Shown here: in pieces, positions 31,601-44,200 of the stretch
Layout of the letters: each line of letters opens with the position of its first letter
How positions within the stretch are numbered: the first letter of the stretch is position 1
Assembly: GCA_037389465.1 (NCBI GenBank)
Contig: JAZARR010000221.1
Span: forward strand, 4,504,501 to 4,568,500
Direction: 5' to 3'
Length of the DNA stretch: 64,000 nt
Source of the DNA: Baylisascaris procyonis
Lineage: Eukaryota; Nematoda; Chromadorea; Rhabditida; Ascarididae
The notes under the pieces: model-generated
Told to the model about the DNA's origin: nothing
What the model saw: the letters and a program-made list of their open reading frames with translations, nothing else
Databases searched by the model: none
Translations under genes and position numbers: made by a program

Positions 31601-34600
31601 CCCTCACTAATGCCAGCACATCTTAAAGCTAGCGCTACCTTCACCCTGAAGCCAAGATATTCACACTCGAAATATATTGCCAAATTGATTGCAGTATGCT
31701 ATTTGATCATATAATATCCACAAGGCAATTTAGTCACTGACAATAGAATTTCGTACGAAAATGTAGTGTAGTCATAACGGTAATCGACAGCATAGATCAT
31801 TTGCTAATGTTCCCCCTACCTAAGCTGTTTTTTGATGAGCAAATATGCGAATGGAACCAAACAACTTTCAACGATCCACTACCAAATGCTCAAGATTGGC
31901 GCAAAATACTTGGAGGTGGTCTAGATCACCTGCTTGTTGATCCCAGGCTACCGCAAGCTGCTGCCAGTATTCATTTGTTTGCCATCAGTCAGCCCACTAT
32001 GGCTACCGTAGCATCAGCTGACAACCGCTAAATCTGCCAAAGACTCCTATATGGGCGAAATAGGAAGGCGAAAATCGATGACTATGAAAAGCGTCGGTCA
32101 GCTTTTCAGGCTTTCCGGTTACAAAGAAAGGTTTCAAGAATCGACTCGCATCGGTTACCAGTCTATACGACAGGACCCGTGCGTTTCTGGACGACCTTTC
32201 GTTACTGTTAACCAATCAATAGTTAAATCATCGAATGGTGCAAGTTTTCACCACCAACAATCTATCGTGCGCCGGTTAGTTAATCTATAGGCGGAAAGTG
32301 GACAAGCCAAAGAAATCAAAAGGCCAGATTTTAAAAAAATGTTTTTATAGATTCGCATCTGCAACCCATGATGGTCAAAAGTCTTAAAGAACCCTCGTCA
32401 CACAAGTGACATAAAAAGCAATCAATTTCACCTTGTTGTCTACGAACCGGGCATTGTGAATTGTTTTAATCAAATTTTTTGAAACCTGTTACCAACTGAT
32501 ACGAAAAATTTGGTCTATCTGGCTCAACAAGTCTCTTACCCCGATGGATGCTATGACAGTTAAGCTTAGAATGGTATCCATAGTCTCAAACAAAAAAACT
32601 TTTCGCTCGCCGTATTCTTTCAGTTCCAGGATAGGCTCTATAAACTATCACGATCAAAACGTTTGAAGAGGATCCGAAACGTCTCAAAATATAGCCACTC
32701 GTTTCAACTTCTCCGATGTTACGAAGAGAATTTGTTTTCAGTCAATAAATCGCATAGATCAAAGTTTTCGAATGGCATTCAAAGTATATAGAAAAGTTCA
32801 TTTTATTCGCCATATCTAACGAAGCAAAATAATGCACCACGTATCAATGGAATTTGGAGGAAGCAGAGGGAAGGTAGAACATTTCGTGTTTTTTAAATTT
32901 TTTCTTTCACTTTACTCCTCAAATTTAACGTAAAAAATTTCATAAATTCCATAAATATTTATTATATTAAAGAAAGAAAATTTCACTCGCTTCATTCTCA
33001 AATATTTTTTAATCGTTTTTATCAAATGAAATCTATGAGCATAGAATGCCTAAAATGGCATTATGATGTTTATCCCAACATTTTTATAGAAAAATTCTTT
33101 TCCAATTAGAAAAAAAAAATCACTGTGCATAGATTTCTCGCGATGATTAATGCAAAACATAATGGCGCTTAAAGTATAACATTTTTGAATAGACATCAAA
33201 AAGTCTTTCAAGAAAATTTTTTTTTTTTTTTTTTTAATATTTGATGCAAGTAGAGTCATTTCGGATGCTACTCCAAAATTAATGTTTTAATTTCCATTAC
33301 CACTCATCATTCAAGCGTTTCAATTTTTTTGCCCTCAACAAGTAAAATCCGAAAATTTGCAACGATAGATGTCTGCTTGTAGTATTATGCTAAATGCTTA
33401 TGAAGGAACCATAGTTTTCATTCAATCATCATCTTTGTTGTTTAAATCGACATTTTATATTTCAACAATAATTATCGCTTTAAAATAAGGATAAGTAAGC
33501 ATCGATTTCGGTGATATATTGTTCTTAAAATGTTTTTCTAATATCGAACATTGCCAGTTACTAGTAAAGAAGAGAGTGAAAGATAGTTCGAGCTGCAATT
33601 GATAAATCGGCTTTATAAAATGGTGCATTCATCTCGAAAATAGTAGGAAAGCATAACGATGTCAAATATGAAACTAAATATGTCCAATTATATCCTTACC
33701 GGCTATTCACATATGTTATATGACATTCCATCCATGTATATTATACGCCATTCTTAATCAAGTGTTTCATCAAATGAAATCCCCACAAAATGAATAATTT
33801 TGAGGAATATTAGTAAAAAAAAAAAATTAGCAAAATATCCGACTTCTCGCAATTATTAAACCAATAATGCAAGTAAAATAAATAGCCTTTAAACGATTAA
33901 AGAAGTAATATTATTTGACATTGGGCAGAAATTGCTACCAGAAGATTTGCTAACCGACCGCACAACAGAAAACAAAAAGCAAAGAATGGACGGCTGATAT
34001 ATCTTTGAAGGTCGTGAACTGGTCAAAAATGGTCAAAAATAGTCATGAAATAAAACTTTCAAGTGGCACGTATGCAAAATTATGTTCCAGATCAGCCAAT
34101 TGATCTCCACGGTGATCTCTGATCATTCGGCCAATTGAAAAGCAAGAGTCGTATAAAGGCTACGAGAAAGGCATCTATCAAATATAACATAAATAGAAAA
34201 TCCCCCCAATGATCGACTTGCTATTGAAATGGATAAATATGGGATAGTGATAAGTGAAATGAAGAAGATATATCTTGATAAGAGAGAGAGCGAGAGAGTT
34301 GAACATTTGTTATAAATATTGATCATTGAAAAAATTAATACTGAAAAAAAGTGACAGAAAAAAAGAAAGTGATCACAGAGCGATTAAAGTTGTCTACAAA
34401 GATTCGATCGCATCATATAGCGGGACGTTTTACAATCGTTCCAACATCCAATATACAAATAGATAACATCGAAAATATGAGCTGGTTAGAGTGTATAAGA
34501 TTGTTGATTTCTACCAACTGCTAACAAAGTTAGCTTTCAATACAATGAAAGGGGGTGGGGGAAGGAAGGGAACGGAGAATGGAAGGTGAGGACGAGGAAT

Positions 34601-37600
34601 TCAACTCTCAAATCAAGCTTTGTTATAAATATATTCAAAAAAATATTTAATACTGACTTTACACTTTTATTTATTTATTTATTTCATTACTTCAATTTAG
34701 TAAATTTTTGCAAATATTTTGTAGATGAGACAACTAGCTATCTACTCTATTCCAAGCAATAGTCCAGTGCAACAATTAAAACAACAGTGGCAAGACTTAT
34801 CACCTATTACTCTAAATCGATCACTGAAACAAAACTTTCTTAGTAAATTATTTCGCAAATTCTAGCTATTCAATACTCATCGAATTTCACTTTCTTAGTG
34901 AATTTAAAAAATTCATTTGTAATAGCTTTATTTCAATCTTCAAATGAAATTAGTTGCTAAATTCTTTGGCGTTTTTTTGCAAAGGATTTACGATAGATCT
35001 TTGTAAATATGAGAGTGTAAATGGCGCCATCATTCTTTGCACAACCGCTAAGTTTATAAATGTAAACCACTCGACGAATTGCAACAGAAAGTACAACAAA
35101 GAGGGTGGTATTCATTATCAGTGCAGAAAAATTTTACAACGATCGTTTATGAGTTATTGACAACAAATCATCGCATTCTTATGATTGCACCTATATTAGT
35201 GCTAATTGTTTCTTTATAAGCTTTTTTTCTCTCTTCTTTTTTGCTTTTTTTTTTCACGCGGTAATGCGATAACGTTTAGCGAACGTTTGATGGGGGGCAA
35301 AGGTTAGGCGTTTCTAGAGCTTACTGAGAAAGAAGGATGCGAGAAGAGGGAGAGAGGCGATTGAATTGATGAAACAATGAGAATGCACAAATAAAATACT
35401 GCAAGAAATTCAATATGTATTTTTAAAATTGGTTTCATTTATTCAATATTTTTTATTGAATAACTGGATTAGTATTAGCATCAATAATATGCAACTTCTC
35501 GCTATAAGCATTCACACTGTCAAACTCAAAAATTCCACAGGAAGCATTCCAAAACTCGAGATTTATGGCATTTTTATGAGAATTGAGCAAAAACTAACAA
35601 AAAGTTTGGCAATGCCGAAAAGGATGCACCGTTTTTAGTCTTTCTGGACATTTGCGCCAATAAAAAGTATATCAATCTGCAATACGCTTCTATATCATGT
35701 AATTAATTAGGAAGGTAAAAATTACCTGGAAAACTTCGAGTTTTTGTTGATCTTTCTTGATTGTTGCTTCCATTGTAAAATGGAATGCAGCCATACTTTT
35801 CGCTTCGCGACATTTTGATTTTAACATCGGTAATAACCTAAATGATTGGAAACACTCGTTAATATATCGATAGATCAATAGAGCACTAACTTAATGAAAA
35901 ATTGAAAATACAAATGCTGAATATACTCAATAATTTTGTGAATTTCTCTTAATTGCAACTGGCAACAACATTCACATACAATAGGAAATTAACTAGCGAT
36001 ACATATATTGCTTTATAAGATAAATGATGATGGTTTCTATAGTTGTGCACAATATGAGAACGTTTAGCAAAGATAAAGCGGAACGAGGAAGTGGAGAGAC
36101 ATTCAAGTATAGGTGACCTTGATGCTCATTGAAAACATTCGATGGCTTGTATCATTGTGAATGGAATCTGATGACTGTCGAGTGAAACCAATAGAGAAGA
36201 TTAAAGGTTAGATTGAACAATTGGCGAATCGATTTTGATGGAAATGCTCGTTGTGGAGTCAGTATTGATGCACGGGAAAACAGAAATAGATAGGAAGATA
36301 AAAAATAGAGAGAGGAATAAGGGTGGATGGGAGGAGGGAAGGAGGGAAGAGGGAGGTAGAAGAAGATAACATTTTGAGAAAGCGAACATCCGTATTTTCC
36401 TTTATAAATGCATCATAAATGTACTATAGATATTTAACATGATAACAATATAGTCACTATATCCTTAACAGTTCTACAATGAAGCTAATTTTTAATTCAA
36501 TTAAAAAAAGGAAGATCACAATAGCGATGATTATCCATTAATAAACTTTCCATTCTTATTCAAAGAATACAATGAGCTGAAAACATTAATGCCTACAATG
36601 ATCTGAATCTCTTAAATAGTGAATTGAGTGTAATTGGTGGGAGGATCTAAATCACTTCTTTGTGAATATAAATTCACAATTGTTACACCTAAGCTGTCAA
36701 TTGAGGCTCGCTTCATCGACTAATGTTTGCATTTGGAATTCCATACTCAGGTGAATTTCTCCATTTGCAACCTAATTTTAGCTAAAACATTTTGCAACAA
36801 AATGCACATATTGTTGAATATGTCAATTCGATAGTTCGCATTCATCATCATGATCACTCAAACACAATATTTCTTGACAAGAACAAAGTGCGTTTTTACA
36901 ATAGTCATATTTTTTGAATGAAATAATTCTAAGGAAAAAAGTTAAAGCAAATTTATGAATTTCAATTCTAATCGAATGATCGTATTTCATATTGCATTTG
37001 AATATTTGAAGAAAAAAAAATTCTTTGAAAATTCTATTCAGAAGCATTTTCTAGATAAGCACGAGCAATCATGTGTAATGTAGAAATGATTTACAAAAAA
37101 AATTTGCATATGTAAAATGCTAATCATCAGCTACCTCACACATATCAGCAATAACCAACATATTCTCTAACAGTTATTTTTTATTCTAACATATTATGCC
37201 ATGAGCTATATTCATCCAAAAATATTGATATGAATTTCATGCAATCATGCTATAAAGCTTATATCAGAAGCTAAAAACCACACAACGGCGCGAGTACTGT
37301 TTCTATATGTGATTGCAGAAATTTAGTACTTTAGTTGAAATCGTGAAATCACTGGATGGGTTACTTTCGCGGAGCTGCAGCATATCGTAAATAACGAAAA
37401 AAATCTAGCAAATTCCTCAAGTTTCTTGACCGCTCCTGCAACCGGAGCTAATATGAAAATTCCTTAAATTCCTAGGGAATAAAATTTCTGCATACTTTAT
37501 TCGAATAAAAAAAAATGTTCAAATAAAAATTGCACATATTTTAACATTTCCGTTAACTAGACAATAACAGAAATTTGATAAAAATTACCACACGTAAAAA

Positions 37601-40600
37601 ATTATTACATATTTTGCGAAAAAAATTTTCTTGAAGATATGCAAATCTCCTTGATAGCAATGATGATATGCACGATGATAAGCTTATGATAATCACTTTC
37701 ACAATCTGTGTTAAAATCAATAGCTGATAACATTTTCACTCAGTGCAACATTCAATGAGATTAAATTCGATCTAAGCCACGCCGTAACTGCACTTACACC
37801 AAAAAAATAACCACTCACTTAACCGTCCCCGTCTGCGGACAAGTTTTCATTGGTCATCAAAAAAACGCCTCACTTAACCATTATAATACCGTAAAAGACC
37901 AAAAATCATGATGTATTTTGGCTTGGCTATATGCATCGATGAAATGTGCTTTCCTGATTTCTTTTGCAGCCATATAAAAGAAACGGCTTTTTTTTGATAA
38001 TATGGGAAAGCTTCTGAAAATTTGGATGACAACAATACTTTCGATGAGAATTTATTTCGAGAGACATTTATATGTCAATAAAATGTCACCTCAACGAACG
38101 ATTATTCCTTCGTAATGTTTATATTAGCAAAACGTGTTGAGTGGGGGTGGGGAGGAATACGCTTTAAACGTCACCGACACTTCATTGCATCCGGGAATAT
38201 AAGCGCACCCACGCTCATACCATCATATATAACACGTTTTTTACGTCAAACGACCGCTAATCTGCGCACATAGACAGGTGATAAAGTTGCTTTAGGTTCT
38301 ACGCATTATGCTGCAAGCTTTATTTATTTAAAAAAAAAAACTGTTCTCAATTTCAATGAGTATTTTTCCTGCAACTGCAATTTGGTACTGAGTGAAGGAT
38401 TAACAATGTGGGTGGAGGAATGTGAAATTGCATCATGGGTGGGATATGGTAGAAAAAAGGAACACAACCATGCAAAAGTGTTAGACGATGAAGAGTGGTA
38501 AATAGAGATATCGTAGATAAAAAAAGGCAAACAAACATAAGAGGATATTATGAATAAAACAATCTTCCAGATAAAAGGAACGTCCAGAAATGTGAGCAGT
38601 GAGTCGAGGTTTTAACCAGAATCATTTTCGTTTCGTTTTCAAGGGAGATTTTTTTACAAGCGATATAATCTTTTGCAAAAATGTTACAAAAATTTATAGG
38701 GTATTAAAATTTGTACACTGTACATGTAATATTTCTTCAATTAAGCTTGATTCATTTCTCATACAATGCAAAACGAAAAGGTAAGAAAAAATTCACATGG
38801 ACCAATATGAATTTTCCTATATATTTTGGAAGATGTTGAAGATTCGAAATCAATGAAATATATTTGCATAAAAACTAACGTGAAAACGCAATACAACGGA
38901 AGAGGATTTAAAATTTTTTTTTAAATTTGCGAAAAGATTTTTTTCCAGAAAAATTGAAACTTAAATTAAAAGACAGTTGGTGTGATGAATTAGTTGAAGA
39001 AAGAATCTCATTAGCTATAACATTATTCCCAAATGAATAAAATTAATGAAGCCATTTTAAATATTTGAGGTTTTACCCCATTATTATAATTTTATTCAGT
39101 TTTCTAAATTAACACTTTGCATCTTCAAAAGAACTGAATTGCAAGAATAAAGACGAATACAAAAAAAAGAGGAAAGAAATAATCAACTCATTGCTCTATG
39201 ATTTGCACTTAGGATAGAGGATAAAAGAGAGCTCGATAGACAACGTAAGCGAGCGATTCACAAATAAACAAAGCTATCGACAACGATTCATGACAGCTGC
39301 ACTCTTTAGCGAGTCGATAGGTGACTAGAAAAGAGAAATATTTCGAATTTATTTTGCATCGTTGAATAATATATATATCATTGAGTAATGAAACTAGCAT
39401 AATCTCGCTTATTCTATATTACTAATTAATGGCTAAATATAAGAGCATAAACGAACCTGACTAGCCACTCTTTGGGTCGACCTTGAGAATGTTTGTAATG
39501 ATCGCCGGCGAAACTGGTTGCATGATGGGCGAGTAAAAAAGGTTCGACAAGTGCTAATGTACCCGATTTTATAACTGCAGCTTCCATTTCCTTTGTACTA
39601 CCTAGCATGCATATTGCTAAACATGCGTAGTACCTTGTTAGATCATCGGGCTGTGAAGCCAATAGAAATAGCCAATCCGGTACCTGAGATAGAATTTTAT
39701 TATTTATGGTAGGCAAAAATTTATGGAAAAATTAATATCATATCATGAATCAGGCAAAAGCAATCCTTTCAATGGAACTGAATTTTGTCTTCAGAATAGA
39801 ACATAAATAGGAAACCATAACAATTATTGAAATCTTGGTCGAGATTTTTGGCTCGAGAACCGAGAAAAACCATAAAAGTTTAGGAAATTCGAATGAATAA
39901 TTCCAACCGAGTTTGCTCAGCACAATAGGTCTCTATTTCACTTCATTGTTTTTAACATTAAAACAGTGCTAAAATATTGTATATCAGCGAGCAAAAAAAT
40001 CCATTAAAATCATTATTTAATAACTGTCGTTGAGTGCAGTCGATCGACTATTTGTCTCTTGTTTGGTAAACCCATTTCAGCGCATTATTAAATTTCATTG
40101 GCAATCTTCCATTAGAATTCACCTGGTCGATCATTTAGAGGTAAACATAAAAACATATTTGAAAGTTTTATTGTTGCATATATTAATTTAAATTATTCTC
40201 CATTCCATTTCCTTGCGGTTCTAATGAATGGCTAGTAATAACGAGTATTTAATGAATATTTGAAATGTTTATAGTAAGCAAACAGGTGTGAAATAGACGT
40301 TGCAAGCACTAGAAAGCATCGCACCATAACCAGATGATAAGTGAAAGTGATACAGTATTGGTCAATTTAAGATATAAAAGCGCAACAACGACAAAATGAG
40401 CGATCAAAATTGCACGTTGATTTAGCTACACAGCGCCACAACACTACGACTACACATCTATTACACATTACTAGTTACCGCAACCTAAATACATCCGTTC
40501 CGAGATTTTTGGGATTTCCAAGCTCCGCTTTGGACGCATCAAAGATATAACCTTTACCATTTAATGTTATAGCTCCACTTCTGTACCTTCAATATCTATC

Positions 40601-41182
40601 ACATAAATAATTGCTGTTGCTGCATGTATATCTGCCTATTTATTTCTTTACAAGACAATCTTGAATGTTTAATCTCCAGTCGATCGAATCATTAATTGGC
40701 TAATAAGGTAGCTAATATGGTCAATAATAAAGTTGCGTAAAACAGTACCTCAATAAGAATTTACTTGTTTATTTGTTTAGCGAATGAGGCGAATTATATT
40801 AGTTTATATTTAATAATGATTCAAAAGAGTGATGAAGCATCAACATACACTACAAATTGAATAATAATAAATATTTGTGAAATTCAATGAGCAAACTTTT
40901 CTATGTAAATTTATTTCCGCTGTTAGTCTCATTGAACGTTTGAAAAAAAAAATCTCTTTACACGCTTAATTTTCGATCTAGTTAACGCTTGTATTTTTCA
41001 CCGCTCCATTTTAATGTGTGAATAATCTTATAATAAGTGCCAGTTTTCATCAGTAAGTGTTTGCGTGTCCTTATGCCGAATTATTCGAATATTGCATAAC
41101 GATTACACTGATCAAATTGTCCCTTATTACTTCAAATTAACATATTCGGCGATCACTAATATGAAACTACTTGCCAGTGAAC

Positions 41183-41226
<44 letters not shown>

Positions 41227-44200
41227 GGTAAGTGAGTGGTTATTCTTTCAGATGTTGTTCATTTTTGATGGAATTTGAATAATGATTAAGAAAGGAGCGA
41301 ATTAAATGAATCGAATCGATGTATAAACTCAAATTTCGCATATGCAAATGAAAAAAATTATCTTGACAGCTGAACGCCACAAGTGAAAATGTAATTACTA
41401 AGAAAGCAACACTCACGTTATGACTGATTGCAAGAGCGCAGCAATGAAATTATTCAATTAATCTATAATAAAACAAAGATGTTAGAGATATTCAAAAAAA
41501 AAAAAATCATTTCTGGCGAAGTTCCAAACTGTTTCCATTACCTTCTTTTTACGACACCCCTAAGACGATGAGAAAGGTCGAAAAAAAAAAGTCGAAATCT
41601 TTCTGATAAAAATGGAAAGTCGGCGATCTTTCTTCTGCGTTTTTTTTTTCCGCCAACGCTTACAAGAAGTGCATTATATAGATGTTGCCACGCTGTCAAC
41701 ATGTACTATTGTGTATCTCTAACAGTCCTCTGGTAGTTTCATTTGGCAAATAAAAAAAAAACATCTGAAGCAGGGAAATTTAGCAGATTATTTTATACTA
41801 CAAAAATAGCTCACCAAATCCAATTTTATTCATTACTATTCACTAACAATGACCGTAAATGAGACATAAAGTAGCTAAAATTTAAAACCTTTGACATTAT
41901 TTGTGGTCAAGATAACAGTGATTTTGCTATTCGTCTACATAGGTCCCCAATCAACACATCTGTGAAGAAGCATCCCCTAAAATTGTTGAAATTTTCAGTC
42001 GATCAAAAATCCATCAGCCTTATGATCAGCTTTTTATGCGTTTCATTTAAGCGCCGATATTTTCCTTCTAAATGTGCATGCGTGCGTGCCATTCGGCTTA
42101 ACCAAATCATTAATATTTGCGAGCGAATAACACTAAGGAAAATACCAACATTATACTTAAAAATCTGAAATTATATCACTATTTTTATGAATTCGCCTCG
42201 AAATTTTTCGCAGATTTCTTTTGAAGCATTTTCCATATCGATCAAACACTATCATATTTGTAGAAAAATATAGATGTAAATCGAATGCTTATAAGAAAAG
42301 TATTGCCAGATGATGAATGCTCATGATTTTGTATAAGCATTGATCTATCTTCCCCTTTACCGATAATATATGAACTAATAGGCTACGATAAAGCATGAAG
42401 AGTCAGAGAATTGAGAGGATGTGCTAAGAAGATAAATACGTGAAACAAAAGAAATGAGCATATATTAGGGTTAAAAAAAGAGTGAGATGTGCAGGTGGTT
42501 GGTTTGGTTTATAAGAATTGAGTGTCCAATAATTGAAAGCGATGAAGAGATCAATGAGGATAGGCGGAGCGGGGGACGAAAAAACGTTCTTTTTCTGTAT
42601 CAAATTGTCCTTCTCTCTTCTCACTATTTCATTTAGAGCCATCTTGTTCACACATTCAAATGTATCGCTGTATTGCTTAACAACATAAAAAGCACTCAAA
42701 GGCATCCTACTTTTTGATCGATTCCATTTAAAGATATTAGCCAAACATCAATATTTTGAGCGAAAATATTCTTATATACAAACATTCATCGAAATATCGT
42801 CGGTTAAAAAATATTCGTAAATTTTATGTATTGCGTTCAAAAGTTTTTTCCAGCAGAATTACAGGATTTTTATAAAGTTCTTCAAAAATTTTTGGAATGT
42901 GGAAAATCGATAAAATTCATTAAATTCTTTGAAATATTTGTCCCACTATTTATAAACAAGTATAGTAATTTCAAAATTCTTAATAAGCAGCGTAATGGCT
43001 TTTCAACGCAGATAACAATGATCATATATCTCAATATGTCTCAACAGCGAATCAATTTTGTTCTAGCAGTTTAAAATTTACTCCAATATTGTTTTTTTTT
43101 GTTCCAGCACTCACGGTTAGCTATCTGACTGCACCTATATTTATGAACAGTGTTAAATGTTTCCTTTTATCGCAAATGTTCCCTTTTAAAATACATATGC
43201 ATCGATAATATAGCCCAAACACCGATATTTAATAGTTACAACGTTACTAAGACAAACGTATTAAACGTGCTGTGCATATAATGCATAAATGTGTTATACA
43301 TATGTTTCCTCCAGTAAACTCACTTTAGCTTCCCATTTTGCATCAGTCAAGCGCGAATAGAGAGCCGTATGAGGTAACTCAAAGAAGGTCAAGAGCATAC
43401 AGGCAGAACATGCGACTACCCACCATGGGTTGGAGGCTAGCCTGAGGCAAATCGAGAGGGTATAAAAGAAGTTGATGTGCTGATGTATAAAAGAAGTTGA
43501 TGTGCTTCCAGACTGACCTTAAGGCAAGTGGACCTATGTGTGGCCGTGGGAGAGCGCGAGCTGATCGACTGCAGCTTGGGGTTCGACTGCGGGATCGTGC
43601 CCACGATTGAAGCTATGCTAGTATCCGTACTTGTTTGTCGTCTTACTATACAAGTGTGATAAACACGTCTCACAATTAGATCTTATAGAGGGTGCAGATC
43701 TTCAAGGAGTCCCGGACGAGACTAGACGAGCGAAGCGGAGCTGACCCCTACACGTATGTATGAATTGACACAATTGAAATGAATGCAATACAGAAAATTC
43801 AAATGTAAGCAATGGTTTGCAAGTGTTTGATCGATAACCAACTAATCTGAAGAAATGATCGAGTGAATTCAAGCATTTTTCACAATTCACATGCATTTCC
43901 TCATTAGTATTCAATATTTCAGCTATTTTATGGTTTTTTTTGCAGTATATTTACTTATAAAAAATATAGAAGCATAGCACGTGGAATCGTCACATACGCT
44001 GGGAAATCCTTTCACGAGCGGAACCGATTTTTCGCAAATAAAGCCAGACATCAATCTATTTCTCTCTCATCATCTACGCATCTAATCTACATATGTCAAA
44101 TACGTCGAAATTATGCTAAATAGCGCTCTCATCGACTCATACTACCATATCTACCATATTTCTATGGCCAGGTGTGTTAAGTGTAACAACTAAATGTTAC

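Larger units (their letters stand above)
24638..35725 (-). other. 11-kb tir-1 intron
   Basis: It holds the candidate alternative first exon (26089-26178), a GC-richer island at 26290-26670, open frames at 24778-25372 (minus) and 26567-27034 (plus), a 47-bp tandem duplication, and several weak ORFs at 30.9-32.3 kb. It is otherwise A/T-rich with homopolymers. Confidence 0.8.
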
